From positions 1 through 25,474 of the forward strand of contig CAMLRV010000008.1 of assembly GCA_946482495.1 (NCBI GenBank): a DNA stretch of 25,474 nt, given 5' to 3'. The DNA is from an uncultured Flavobacteriia bacterium. Lineage in GTDB: Bacteria > Bacteroidota > Bacteroidia > Flavobacteriales > Flavobacteriaceae. A program made the position numbers and the translations under genes. Shown here one piece after another: positions 8,777 to 16,985 of this stretch (positions are counted from its first letter, which is position 1; every line of letters starts with the position of its first letter). Below the pieces are notes generated by a model. The model was not told where the DNA came from and made no database searches. It worked only from the letters and a program-made list of their open reading frames with translations.

Positions 8777-10141
8777 TTAAACTGTTTCTTTTTTTATTAA
8801 ATGACGAACTTTTTCAAATGGTTCGTTCACAAAATGGTTTCTATCTTTAATTTTTTCTGGGAATCTTACGTGGTATTCAAATTCTTCTCTGAAGTGACGA
8901 ATTGCCGCAGCAACTGGCCAAGAAGCAGCATCACCTAATGGGCAAATAGTGTTTCCTTCAATTTTTGATTGAATGTTCCATAATAAGTCGATATCTTCAT
9001 CACGACCTTGACCGTTTTCAATTCTCCATAAGATTTTTTCTAACCAACCTGTTCCTTCACGACAAGGTGTACATTGTCCGCAACTTTCATGGTGATAGAA
9101 ACGAGAGAAATTCCAAGTATTTCTAACAATACAAGTTGTATCATTATAAACAATGAAACCTCCAGAACCTAACATCGAACCTGTTGCGAAACCACCATCA
9201 GATAGTGATTCGTATGTCATTAAACGGTCTGTTCCAGCAGCGGTTTTATATATTAAATGTGCTGGTAAAATTGGCACCGATGAACCTCCAGGAACTAAAG
9301 CCTTTAAAGGTCTGTCGTCAATCATTCCACCACAATATTCATCTGAATTAATAAATTCTTCAACAGTGATACCCATTTCAATTTCGTACACACCTGGATT
9401 TTTAATGTGTCCAGAAGCAGAAATTAATTTTGTACCAGTTGATCTTTCTAAACCAATTTTTGCATATTCTGCACCACCATTCATAACAATCCACGGCACA
9501 GCAGCAATTGATTCTACATTATTTACAACTGTTGGGTTAGCCCATAATCCTGAAATAGCAGGAAACGGTGGTTTGATACGAGGATTTCCTCTTTTACCTT
9601 CTAAAGATTCAATTAAAGCGGTTTCTTCTCCACAGATATAAGCTCCCGCACCCACGTGAACATATAAATCTAAATCGTAACCAGAACCTTTAATATTTTT
9701 TCCTAACCAACCAGCTGCATAAGCTTCTTTGATAGCTTTTTCTAAAATTTTGAAAACCCACATATATTCCCCTCTAATATATATGTAAGAAAGATTTGCG
9801 CCAAGTGCGAAACTTGAAGTAATCATTCCTTCAATTAAAAGGTGAGGAATAAATTCCATTAGGTAACGATCTTTGAACGTACCTGGTTCAGATTCGTCAG
9901 CATTACAAACTAAGTGACGTGGTTTTCCTGATTTTTTATCAATAAAACTCCATTTCATTCCAACAGGGAAACCAGCACCACCACGACCTCGAAGACCTGA
10001 AGTTTTTACTTCTTCAGTAATATCGTCTGGTTGCATTGTTAATGCTTTTTCCACAGATTTATACCCGCCATTTTCGCGGTAAACCTCATAGGTTTTAATC
10101 CCTGGAATATTGATTTTGTCTAATAATATTTTCTTTCCCAT
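8777..10141 (-). CDS. nuoF: NADH-quinone oxidoreductase subunit F (NADH- and FMN-binding)
   Basis: NuoF oxidises NADH: it binds NADH, FMN and cluster N3, and feeds electrons into the complex I chain. The 454-residue protein has the glycine-rich nucleotide loop RGRGGAGFPVGMKW (51-64), the second FMN/NADH motif VGAGAYICGEETALIESLEG (163-182), and the N3 ligands Cys354, 357 and 360 (ESCGQCTPCREGTGW) with Cys400. The SLBB-like region with GGSSVPIL lies near 285-292. It follows nuoE by 4 bases but is separated from nuoG by an 88-base palindromic repeat. Confidence 0.98.
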   Translation of the reverse strand: MGKKILLDKINIPGIKTYEVYRENGGYKSVEKALTMQPDDITEEVKTSGLRGRGGAGFPVGMKWSFIDKKSGKPRHLVCNADESEPGTFKDRYLMEFIPHLLIEGMITSSFALGANLSYIYIRGEYMWVFKILEKAIKEAYAAGWLGKNIKGSGYDLDLYVHVGAGAYICGEETALIESLEGKRGNPRIKPPFPAISGLWANPTVVNNVESIAAVPWIVMNGGAEYAKIGLERSTGTKLISASGHIKNPGVYEIEMGITVEEFINSDEYCGGMIDDRPLKALVPGGSSVPILPAHLIYKTAAGTDRLMTYESLSDGGFATGSMLGSGGFIVYNDTTCIVRNTWNFSRFYHHESCGQCTPCREGTGWLEKILWRIENGQGRDEDIDLLWNIQSKIEGNTICPLGDAASWPVAAAIRHFREEFEYHVRFPEKIKDRNHFVNEPFEKVRHLIKKETV

Positions 10142-10145
10142 GATA

Positions 10146-10676
10146 TTATTTATCGTGTAAAGTTATTTTGTTGGCTTTGCAATCTTCAATTAAATTATCG
10201 AAAGATTCTTTTGATAATTTTTCGTGATAAAAATCGCCTAATTGTAACATTGGAGCATATCCACAAGCACCTAAACATTCTACTCCTACAACTTGGAACA
10301 TTCCGTCTGAAGTAATTTCTCCTTCTTTTACACCTAGTTTAGAACAAGCATAATCCATTAAGTCTTCCACACCACGAGTAGCACAACAAGATGTTCTACA
10401 AAATTCGAACATATATTTTGCAATCGGTTTGGTGTTAAACATGGTATAGAAAGTCACCACTTCATACACTTCAATAGGAAGAATGTCTAAAATTTCTGCC
10501 ACTTTTTGTTGAAGTTCCACACTTAACCAGTTGTCATGAGCATCTTGTACTTCATGTAAAACTGGAATTAATGCCGATTTCTTTTTATCTGCAGGATAAT
10601 GACTGATTAATTCGTTAATACGAGTCATTAACGCTTCAGTAATGTTTATCTCTTGTTTGATATTTGATATTTCCAT
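10146..10676 (-). CDS. nuoE: NADH-quinone oxidoreductase subunit E
   Basis: NuoE is the thioredoxin-fold [2Fe-2S] subunit (cluster N1a) that forms the NADH-dehydrogenase head with NuoF. The ligands Cys93-x4-Cys98 and Cys134-x3-Cys138 (in FCRTSCCATRG and VECLGACGYAP) match E. coli spacing. I place the start at the ATG at 10676 (MEISNIKQEI, 176 residues). A GTG three codons further upstream (10685) is in frame but lies inside the G-rich repeat that fills the nuoD-nuoE gap and would add only MGL. The ATG directly abuts that repeat, so the whole leader of nuoE is repeat sequence. Confidence 0.96.
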   Translation of the reverse strand: MEISNIKQEINITEALMTRINELISHYPADKKKSALIPVLHEVQDAHDNWLSVELQQKVAEILDILPIEVYEVVTFYTMFNTKPIAKYMFEFCRTSCCATRGVEDLMDYACSKLGVKEGEITSDGMFQVVGVECLGACGYAPMLQLGDFYHEKLSKESFDNLIEDCKANKITLHDK

Positions 10677-10794
10677 AAGCCCCACCCCAACCCTCCCCAG
10701 AAGGGAGGGAGGTTTTACGTGATTTATATATTAATAATTTTTTTTCATATCTATTAGCCCTTTATAAATTCCCCCTTTGGGGGTTAGGGGGCTT
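10677..10794. repeat. GC-rich palindromic repeat between nuoD and nuoE
   Basis: This 118-base element is conspicuously G+C-rich at its ends in an AT-rich operon. The outer arms AAGCCCCACCCCAACCC (10677-10693) and GGGGGTTAGGGGGCTT (10779-10794) are imperfect inverted repeats. Each arm also has a local hairpin: CCCTCCC/GGGAGGG (10691-10697 with 10703-10709) and CCCCC-TTT-GGGGG (10771-10783). The middle is AT-rich. It runs from the nuoE start codon to the first base of the nuoD stop codon. Elements of the form AGCCCCCTAACCCCC...GGGGGAA are familiar to me from many Bacteroidota intergenic regions; copy number here is unknown. Confidence 0.75.
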
Positions 10795-12032
10795 TATGCG
10801 TCTAATTCTCCTGCAATAACATTCAAACTTGAAAGTACTACAATTGCATCTGAAAGCATTGAACCTTTAATCATTTCAGGATAAGCTTGGTAATAAATGA
10901 AACAAGGTCTTCTGAAATGTAATCTATATGGAGTTCTACTTCCGTCAGTAATTAAATAAAATCCTAATTCACCATTTCCACCTTCAACTGGGTGATATAC
11001 TTCTGCTACTGGAACAGGAACTTCACCCATAACAATTTTAAAGTGATAAATTAAAGCTTCCATATTATTGTATACATCTTCTTTTGGAGGAAGGTAATAA
11101 TCTGGAACATCGGCATGGTACACATTTCCTTCAGGCATTTTATCTAAAGCCTGGCGGATGATACTTAAACTTTCCCAAACTTCCGCATTTCTTACACAGA
11201 ATCTGTCGTAAGTATCTCCAGATTTTCCAACAGGAACTTTAAAATCAAAATCTTCATATGAAGAATAAGGTTGTGCTACACGAACATCATAATCGATACC
11301 TGCGGCTCTTAAGTTTGGACCTGTAAAACCGAAAGACATGGCATCTTCTGCTGAAATAGCACCTACGTTTACTGTTCTGTCGATAAAAATTCTATTTCTT
11401 GTAAATAAATTTTCAAATTCTGTCCAAGCAGCTGGAAATTCTTTTAAGAAAGTGTCTAATAATTCGAATGCTTTTGGCGTCCAATCTCTTTCGAAACCTC
11501 CAATTCTTCCCATGTTTGTTGTTAAACGAGCTCCACAAATTTCTTCGTAAATCTCGTAAACTTTTTCACGGAATTGGAATACATAAAGGAAACCAGTATA
11601 GGCTCCAGTATCTACTCCTAAGATCGAGTTACAAATTAAGTGATCAGTAATACGAGCAAGTTCCATTACAATTACACGTAAATATTGTGCACGTTTTGGT
11701 ACTTCTATATTTAATAATTTTTCAATGGTCATCCACCAAGCCATATTGTTGATTGGTGAAGAACAATAATTCATTCTGTCTGTTAAAGGAGTAATTTGAT
11801 AAAACGGACGATTTTCGGCAATTTTTTCAAAAGCTCTATGAATATAACCAATGGTAGGTTCTGCATCTAAAATTCTTTCTCCATCCATTAAAAGGATATT
11901 TTGAAAAATTCCGTGAGTAGCAGGGTGAGTTGGTCCTAAGTTTAAGATAGCTAATTCGCTTCCGTCTTCGTTGTGACGTTCTTCGATATATTTATAATAT
12001 CTGTGATCTGCTGGTAGTACTACTTTTCCCAT
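10794..12032 (-). CDS. nuoD: NADH-quinone oxidoreductase subunit D
   Basis: NuoD (49-kDa subunit) forms the quinone-binding site with NuoB and NuoH and is related to the large subunit of [NiFe] hydrogenases. The ATG at 12032 gives 412 residues beginning MGKVVLPADHRYY; an upstream in-frame TTG (12065) would overlap nuoC by 32 bases and is unlikely. Family signatures are NLGPTHPATHGIFQNILLMD, including the quinone-site His of the THPATHG loop, then GYIHRAFEKIAENR and TDRMNYCSSPINNMAW. The nickel-binding cysteines of hydrogenases are absent, as expected. The gene begins 1 base after the nuoC stop and ends in the GC-rich repeat at 10677-10794. Confidence 0.96.
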   Translation of the reverse strand: MGKVVLPADHRYYKYIEERHNEDGSELAILNLGPTHPATHGIFQNILLMDGERILDAEPTIGYIHRAFEKIAENRPFYQITPLTDRMNYCSSPINNMAWWMTIEKLLNIEVPKRAQYLRVIVMELARITDHLICNSILGVDTGAYTGFLYVFQFREKVYEIYEEICGARLTTNMGRIGGFERDWTPKAFELLDTFLKEFPAAWTEFENLFTRNRIFIDRTVNVGAISAEDAMSFGFTGPNLRAAGIDYDVRVAQPYSSYEDFDFKVPVGKSGDTYDRFCVRNAEVWESLSIIRQALDKMPEGNVYHADVPDYYLPPKEDVYNNMEALIYHFKIVMGEVPVPVAEVYHPVEGGNGELGFYLITDGSRTPYRLHFRRPCFIYYQAYPEMIKGSMLSDAIVVLSSLNVIAGELDA

Positions 12033-12033
12033 G

Positions 12034-12561
12034 TTAAATTTTTGAATTGTTAACGGTTCTACCAAAGAAACGGTCGTCTTTATCTGTTCTTCCAGAATCT
12101 TCCATTGGGAATTCTTTTCTCATTGGGAAAGAAACCATTTCGTCCATATTTAAAATTCTAACTAAATTTGGATGACCTTCAAAGTTGATTCCATAGAAAT
12201 CGAAAGTTTCTCTTTCCATCCAATCTGCACTTTTATATAATGAAGTGATAGATTTTACTTCAGGATTTGAACCTTTTAAGAAGGTTTTGACTCTAATTCT
12301 TTTGTTTTCGAACCAATTATGTAAATGATATACAACACAAAATTGTTCGTTTACCTCGCTATCTGGATAATGAACACCGCAAATATCTGTTAAGAAATTA
12401 AAGTTTAAAGAAGGTTCTTCTTTTAAGAACTTTATTACGTTATAAGAAACTTCTGCATCTGCTTCTAAAACAAACATATCGTATTCTGTTCTGAAATACT
12501 TTACATTGTCTCCAAAGGTTTCTTGAAGTTTGTTTTGGATGTCTAATGATTCTAAAGCCAT
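12034..12561 (-). CDS. nuoC: NADH-quinone oxidoreductase subunit C
   Basis: NuoC (30-kDa subunit) is a cofactor-free peripheral-arm subunit that packs against NuoD and NuoI. The 175-residue protein has the family signature ERETFDFYGINFEGHPNLVRIL near residues 134-155 and the closing FPMRKEFP turn. It is a separate gene here, not fused to nuoD as in E. coli. It starts 2 bases after nuoB and stops one base before nuoD. Confidence 0.95.
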   Translation of the reverse strand: MALESLDIQNKLQETFGDNVKYFRTEYDMFVLEADAEVSYNVIKFLKEEPSLNFNFLTDICGVHYPDSEVNEQFCVVYHLHNWFENKRIRVKTFLKGSNPEVKSITSLYKSADWMERETFDFYGINFEGHPNLVRILNMDEMVSFPMRKEFPMEDSGRTDKDDRFFGRTVNNSKI

Positions 12562-12563
12562 TA

Positions 12564-13112
12564 TTATTCTATGTTATAAGAAGCCAACAATTCTTTGTAT
12601 TCCGCAGAATGTCTTCTTCTTTGAGATTCGTTTTTAACTAACTCTTGTAACTGCATTACGCCTTCTACAATTTGTTCAGGACGAGGTGGGCAACCTGGTA
12701 CATAAACATCAACTGGGATTACTTTGTCAATTCCTTGTAAAACGGAATAAGTATCAAAAATCCCACCCGAAGATGCACAAGCGCCAACGGCAATAACCCA
12801 ACGAGGTTCTGACATTTGTTCGTAAACTTGACGTAAAATAGGGGCCATTTTTTTAGAAATTGTTCCCATTACTAAAAGCATATCTGCCTGGCGAGGAGAA
12901 AAACTCACACGCTCTGAACCAAATCGAGCTAAATCATAATGAGATGCCATTGTAGCCATAAATTCGATACCACAACATGAAGTGGCAAATGGTAACGGCC
13001 ATAGTGAGTTCGCGCGAGCTAAACCAACAACTTGGTCTAATTTCGTAGCGAAAAAACCTTCACCAGCATGACCTTCTGGAGCGTCCACCATATTTACTTT
13101 ATTCTTTTCCAT
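12564..13112 (-). CDS. nuoB: NADH-quinone oxidoreductase subunit B
   Basis: NuoB carries cluster N2, the last iron-sulfur centre before quinone. With the ATG at 13112 the protein has 182 residues ([10 protein letters not shown]...). Its four N2 ligands are the tandem Cys46-Cys47 ([10 protein letters not shown]), Cys112 (VGACASSGG) and Cys141 (VPGCPPRPE), exactly the family pattern. A TTG three codons upstream (13121) is in frame but less likely; an internal ATG at residue 8 ([10 protein letters not shown]) is another possible start. The short C-terminal charged tail is normal. The gap to nuoA is 13 bases. Confidence 0.96.
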   Translation of the reverse strand: MEKNKVNMVDAPEGHAGEGFFATKLDQVVGLARANSLWPLPFATSCCGIEFMATMASHYDLARFGSERVSFSPRQADMLLVMGTISKKMAPILRQVYEQMSEPRWVIAVGACASSGGIFDTYSVLQGIDKVIPVDVYVPGCPPRPEQIVEGVMQLQELVKNESQRRRHSAEYKELLASYNIE

Positions 13113-13125
13113 ACGTTCCAATTTT

Positions 13126-13491
13126 TTATTCCCAAACTAAAGCTTTCTTCTTAATTACGTAGAAGAAACCAATTAGTAATAGTATCATAAAGATACTCAT
13201 TTTAATCAATCCGTCTGCACCCATTTCTTTGAAGTTTACAGCCCAAGGATACATGAAAATTACTTCCACGTCAAAAAGAACGAATAAAATCGCGACTAAA
13301 AAGTATTTTACAGAGAATGGAATACGTGCGTTTCCAACTGATTCAATTCCACATTCGAAACTTTTATCTTTGTTTGCAGATGATCTTTTTGGACCTAATA
13401 AGTTAGAAATTGCAATAGTTCCAGCAACAAATCCAACAGCAAGCACAACTTGCATCAGAATTGGTATAAAATCGATTTGAGAATTTTGCAT
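13126..13491 (-). CDS. nuoA: NADH-quinone oxidoreductase subunit A
   Basis: NuoA (ND3 homologue) is a three-helix membrane subunit at the junction of the two arms. The 121-residue protein has the conserved matrix-side loop with [20 protein letters not shown] (residues 42-61), including the ECG cysteine, and the [15 protein letters not shown] helix with its conserved acidic residues. It is the first gene of the operon. Its ATG lies about 30 bases downstream of a strong flavobacterial promoter match (13517-13547). Confidence 0.96.
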   Translation of the reverse strand: MQNSQIDFIPILMQVVLAVGFVAGTIAISNLLGPKRSSANKDKSFECGIESVGNARIPFSVKYFLVAILFVLFDVEVIFMYPWAVNFKEMGADGLIKMSIFMILLLIGFFYVIKKKALVWE

Positions 13492-13516
13492 TTTAATGTT
13501 ATTTTGAAAATAGCTA

Positions 13517-13547
13517 CAAAAATAATTTGTATTGTGGTATTATCAAA
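13517..13547 (-). promoter_or_regulatory. Promoter of the nuo operon
   Basis: Read on the minus strand, TTTG (13547-13544) is followed by a 19-base spacer and TATTTTTG (13524-13517), a full match to the flavobacterial -33/-7 consensus TTG-N17-23-TAnnTTTG. Transcription should start about 6-8 bases downstream, giving a leader of roughly 20 bases before the nuoA ATG at 13491. No operator or riboswitch is evident. Confidence 0.7.
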
Positions 13548-13627
13548 ATTTAAACTAAAATAAGAAGTGTTATTTCTTTAAAAAGAAAAGATTTATAATG
13601 ATTCTAAATAAAAAACAAATCATAAAA

Positions 13628-13654
13628 AAAACGCTCCTTTATGGGGAGCGTTTT
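13628..13654 (-). terminator. Terminator of the cold-shock gene
   Basis: AAAACGCTCC-like (13628-13637) pairs with GGAGCGTTTT (13645-13654) around a 7-base loop; on the minus strand the stem is followed by a run of T. It lies 12 bases beyond the csp stop codon and separates csp from the nuo promoter about 80 bases further on. Confidence 0.85.
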
Positions 13655-13666
13655 AATGGTAATAAA

Positions 13667-13867
13667 TTAATCGTTTATAAGTACAACGTTTGTTGCTACA
13701 ATTCCTTTTCTTCCTTCTTCTTCTTCGTAACTAACACGGTCTCCTTCGTTGATGTTTTCAACTTTGATTCCTGTTGCGTGAACAAAAATGTCCTTACCTG
13801 TATCTTCGTTAGTGATGAAACCAAAACCTTTAGTTTCATTGAAGAATTTTACTGTTCCTGTTTGCAT
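13667..13867 (-). CDS. CspA-family cold-shock protein
   Basis: This is a single cold-shock domain protein, a five-stranded OB fold that binds single-stranded RNA or DNA and acts as an RNA chaperone. With the ATG at 13867 it has 66 residues (MQTGTVKFFN...), the classical size. RNP1 (KGFGFI, 13-18) and RNP2 (DIFVHA, 26-31) are intact. The frame is open further upstream to 13927, but those codons overlap the promoter and show no cold-shock homology. It has its own promoter (13898-13927) and terminator (13628-13654). Whether it is cold-induced, or constitutive like many csp paralogues, cannot be told here. Confidence 0.96.
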   Translation of the reverse strand: MQTGTVKFFNETKGFGFITNEDTGKDIFVHATGIKVENINEGDRVSYEEEEGRKGIVATNVVLIND

Positions 13868-13897
13868 TATATGCGTATTTAAATTATTAATAATGAG

Positions 13898-13927
13898 CAA
13901 ATATATACATTTATTTGAAACAAGCAA
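13898..13927 (-). promoter_or_regulatory. Promoter of the cold-shock gene
   Basis: On the minus strand, TTG (13927-13925), a 19-base spacer and TATATTTG (13905-13898) match the flavobacterial consensus exactly, with the same spacing as the nuo promoter. It begins 14 bases after the aspS stop codon. The predicted leader of csp is only about 25 bases, much shorter than the long thermosensing leader of E. coli cspA. Confidence 0.75.
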
Positions 13928-13941
13928 GAAATTTGTGTTTT

Positions 13942-15696
13942 TTATTTTGTTATATTTAATTTGATGCTTAATTCTTCCAATTGTTTGTCATCGATTTCTG
14001 ACGGAGCGTCAATCATAACGTCTCTTCCAGAATTATTTTTAGGGAAGGCAATGAAGTCTCTAATGGTTTCTTGGCCACCTAAAATAGCAACTAATCTGTC
14101 TAAACCAAATGCTAAACCTCCATGTGGTGGTGCTCCATATTGGAATGCACTCATTAAGAATCCAAATTGGTTTTCAGCTTCTTCTTTTGAAAATCCTAAT
14201 AATTCAAACATTCTAGCTTGTAAGTCTCTGTCGTGGATACGAATAGAACCACCACCAATTTCATTTCCGTTTAAAACCATATCGTAAGCATTGGCTCTAA
14301 TTTTACCAGGTTCGGTAGTAATTAAATGCATGTCTTCTGGTTTTGGAGAAGTAAATGGATGGTGCATGGCATGGTATCTTTCAGATTCTTCATCCCATTC
14401 TAGTAAAGGGAAATCCAACACCCAAAGTGGTGCAAATTCTTCTGGATTTCTCAAGCCTAAACGAGTGGCTAATTCCATACGTAAAGCAGACATTTGTGTT
14501 CTTGTTTTGTGCGTATTACCACATAATACAAAAATCATATCACCAGGTTTTGCACCAGTAATTTCTGCCCATTTTTTTAAATCTTCTTGGTCGAAAAATT
14601 TATCTACAGATGATTTTAAACTTCCGTCTAATTCATATTTACAATAGATCATTCCTGTAGCGCCAATTTGAGGACGTTTTACCCAATCAATTAAAGCATC
14701 AATTTCTTTTCTTGTGTATGAAGCACAACCTGGAGCAGCAATACCAACAACAAATTCAGCCGAATTAAATACTGGGAAATCTTTGTGTTTAGTTACTTCA
14801 TTTAACTCACCAAATTCCATTCCGAAACGAATATCTGGTTTGTCATTTCCATATGTTTTCATGGCATATTCGTATGTAATTCTTGGGAATTTATCTACTT
14901 CAATACCTTTAACTTCTTTCAATAAATGACGTGTTAAACCTTCAAACTGATTTAAAATATCTTCTTGTTCTACGAAAGCCATTTCGCAGTCAATTTGTGT
15001 AAATTCTGGTTGTCTGTCGGCACGTAAATCTTCATCGCGGAAACATTTTACAATTTGAAAATATTTATCCATTCCACCTACCATCAATAATTGTTTGAAA
15101 GTTTGTGGCGATTGTGGTAAAGCATAAAATTGACCTTCATTCATTCTACTTGGCACTACGAAATCACGTGCGCCTTCTGGAGTAGATTTAATTAAATAAG
15201 GCGTTTCCACTTCGCAAAAGCCTTCATTAGATAAATAGTTTCTTACTTCTTGAGCTACTTTATGGCGGAACAACAAACTGTTTTTTACTGGATTTCTACG
15301 AATATCTAAGTAACGATATTTCATTCTGATATCTTCACCACCATCTGTTTCATCTTCAATAGTGAAAGGTGGTGTTAACGAATCATTTAAAATAGTAAGT
15401 TCAGAAACTAAAATTTCAATATCTCCAGTCGAAATGTTTTTATTTTTAGATTCACGCTCAATTACAGTTCCTTTTACTTGAACCACAAACTCACGTCCTA
15501 GAGATTTTGCAGTTTCAAAAATAGCTTTGTCGGTTCTGTTTTCATCTAAAATTAATTGTGTAATTCCGTAACGATCACGCAAATCAATCCAAATCATAAA
15601 TCCTTTATCACGAGTTTTCTGAACCCAACCAGCTAAGGTAACTTCTTGATTAATATGTGTGGCATTTAATTCACCACATGTAAAACTTCTAAACAT
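13942..15696 (-). CDS. aspS: Aspartyl-tRNA synthetase
   Basis: AspRS charges tRNA-Asp with aspartate using ATP. The 584 residues fit the bacterial type, which carries an extra GAD domain inserted in the catalytic core. An N-terminal OB-fold anticodon-binding domain (about 1-105) includes [14 protein letters not shown]. Class II motif 2 is [18 protein letters not shown] (219-236) and motif 3 is [10 protein letters not shown] (526-535). The [13 protein letters not shown] segment (193-205) is also typical. A clear -7 promoter element lies upstream at 15746-15753. No hairpin terminator separates aspS from csp, so some readthrough into csp is possible. Confidence 0.98.
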   Translation of the reverse strand: MFRSFTCGELNATHINQEVTLAGWVQKTRDKGFMIWIDLRDRYGITQLILDENRTDKAIFETAKSLGREFVVQVKGTVIERESKNKNISTGDIEILVSELTILNDSLTPPFTIEDETDGGEDIRMKYRYLDIRRNPVKNSLLFRHKVAQEVRNYLSNEGFCEVETPYLIKSTPEGARDFVVPSRMNEGQFYALPQSPQTFKQLLMVGGMDKYFQIVKCFRDEDLRADRQPEFTQIDCEMAFVEQEDILNQFEGLTRHLLKEVKGIEVDKFPRITYEYAMKTYGNDKPDIRFGMEFGELNEVTKHKDFPVFNSAEFVVGIAAPGCASYTRKEIDALIDWVKRPQIGATGMIYCKYELDGSLKSSVDKFFDQEDLKKWAEITGAKPGDMIFVLCGNTHKTRTQMSALRMELATRLGLRNPEEFAPLWVLDFPLLEWDEESERYHAMHHPFTSPKPEDMHLITTEPGKIRANAYDMVLNGNEIGGGSIRIHDRDLQARMFELLGFSKEEAENQFGFLMSAFQYGAPPHGGLAFGLDRLVAILGGQETIRDFIAFPKNNSGRDVMIDAPSEIDDKQLEELSIKLNITK

Positions 15697-15745
15697 TATT
15701 TTATTATTTTTTTATTTCGTATTGTTCAACCTACGGTCTCGAGTG

Positions 15746-15753
15746 CAAAAGTA
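15746..15753 (-). promoter_or_regulatory. -7 promoter element of aspS
   Basis: TACTTTTG on the minus strand matches TAnnTTTG and sits 50 bases upstream of the aspS ATG. No TTG is present at the expected -33 distance, where the sequence is A/T-rich, so this is a half-supported promoter. Confidence 0.5.
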
Positions 15754-15864
15754 TAATAATTTTAAATTTTAAGTCGTTTAATAACTAATAATCTTAACAA
15801 TTTTTTAGGTATTTATATTTTTAATTCTGTTATATTTACGCTTTATATTTTAAATTTAAAAACA

Positions 15865-16863
15865 ATGACACACAACAAAACATTTTTATTTGCAGTTATA
15901 GCTGGAGTTTTTTCCTTAACAGCTAGTGCTCAAGTTAAATTCTCAGCGAAAATTACAAACAAACCTACTGATACTATTTATGTGAAATCGAGAGGTTTTA
16001 ACCAAATGATAGTTGCCGATAAAAAAGGTAATTTTAATTCTACATTTAAAGTAGCGGCAGATGGGATGTACAAATTAGAAGTTGATGAGCAATACGCTGA
16101 TTTATATCTAACAAACACTTCTGATTTACAAATTACTTTAGATTATAAAGATTTTGATAAAACGTTAAAATTTAAAGGTAAAGGCGCTAATGAAAATGCC
16201 TTTTTAGCAGCAGAAACTTTAAAAGAAGCTGATGAAACAGCACTTCAACCTATCATGAAAGCAGAAAATTTAGATGCTTTAAATGAAGAAGTAGCAAAAT
16301 ATAAAGAAAGTATTTTTTCTGCAATTCCTAAAGATTTAGATGCTGGTTTTGTTGCGAAATACAAGGCAAATGTTGAAAACGGCATGAAAGGAATGGTTCA
16401 ATATTTAGCTGCTAGTTTTGAATTAAAAAAATTAAACGGAACTGATTCTCCATCATTTAAATATGAAAATCACAAAGGTGGTTTCACTTCATTAGAAGAT
16501 TTAAAAGGGAAATATGTATATGTTGATGTTTGGGCTACTTGGTGTGGACCTTGTCGTCAAGAAATTCCTTTTTTACAAAAAACAGAAGAAGCGTACCATG
16601 GAAAAAATATTGAATTCGTGAGTATTTCTGTGGATGTAATGAAAGACAAAGAAAAATGGAGCAAGTTTGTTACAGATAAAAACTTAGGTGGAATCCAGTT
16701 ATTAGCAGATAAAGATTGGAAATCTGATTTTGTTCAAGGGTATAAAATTAACGGAATTCCAAGATTTATTATCATTGGTCCTGATGGAAAAATTGTAAAT
16801 GCAGATGCACCAAGACCATCTTCTCCAGAATTAGCATCATTATTAGACTCATTAGTAAAGTAA
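15865..16863 (+). CDS. Secreted TlpA/ResA-like thioredoxin-fold protein
   Basis: This is a probable periplasmic thiol:disulfide oxidoreductase. A signal peptide (MTHNKTFLFAVIAGVFSLTASA, cleavage near residue 22) precedes a beta-rich N-terminal domain (about 25-110) that resembles the DUF4369 domain common in Bacteroidota TlpA relatives. A helical linker (110-195) and a thioredoxin/AhpC-TSA domain (about 195-332) follow. The active site is Trp-Cys227-Gly-Pro-Cys230, and the cis-proline is Pro299 (GIPRFIII). TlpA/ResA proteins typically reduce apo-cytochrome c or copper-protein thiols, but the substrate here is unknown. The gene is monocistronic by appearance, with a UUCG-loop terminator just after it. 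Confidence 0.9.
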   Translation: MTHNKTFLFAVIAGVFSLTASAQVKFSAKITNKPTDTIYVKSRGFNQMIVADKKGNFNSTFKVAADGMYKLEVDEQYADLYLTNTSDLQITLDYKDFDKTLKFKGKGANENAFLAAETLKEADETALQPIMKAENLDALNEEVAKYKESIFSAIPKDLDAGFVAKYKANVENGMKGMVQYLAASFELKKLNGTDSPSFKYENHKGGFTSLEDLKGKYVYVDVWATWCGPCRQEIPFLQKTEEAYHGKNIEFVSISVDVMKDKEKWSKFVTDKNLGGIQLLADKDWKSDFVQGYKINGIPRFIIIGPDGKIVNADAPRPSSPELASLLDSLVK

Positions 16864-16881
16864 TAATTGAAAATATAAAAG

Positions 16882-16903
16882 ACTGCTTTCGAGCAGTTTT
16901 TTT
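16882..16903 (+). terminator. Terminator after the thioredoxin-like gene
   Basis: ACTGCT-TTCG-AGCAGT followed by TTTTTT: a 6-bp stem with a stable UUCG tetraloop and a T tract, starting 18 bases after the stop codon. Confidence 0.88.
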
Positions 16904-16948
16904 ATGATTATTAACTTTTTTTGATAAAAATGTTAGCAATAAGTTTTA

Positions 16949-16956
16949 TACTTTTG
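16949..16956 (+). promoter_or_regulatory. -7 promoter element of asd
   Basis: TACTTTTG matches TAnnTTTG and is 29 bases upstream of the asd ATG. The nearest upstream TTG (16921-16923) is 25 bases away, beyond the usual 17-23 spacing, so the -33 element is weak or absent. Confidence 0.5.
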
Positions 16957-16985
16957 CACCATAAAATAAATAACACATAAATACA

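Noticed and set aside
9153..9641. 162-codon open frame on the plus strand inside nuoF
   Set aside because: It is antisense to the most conserved part of nuoF, has no recognisable domain or promoter, and is explained by the codon bias of the real gene.
12034..12065. nuoD starting at TTG 12065, overlapping nuoC by 32 bases
   Set aside because: The ATG at 12032, one base after the nuoC stop, gives the normal family N-terminus; the extra residues MVEPLTIQKFN have no family support.
13598..13882. 94-codon plus-strand frame across the csp terminator and csp
   Set aside because: It reads antisense through the cold-shock gene and its hairpin terminator and has a low-complexity Phe/Ser-rich translation.
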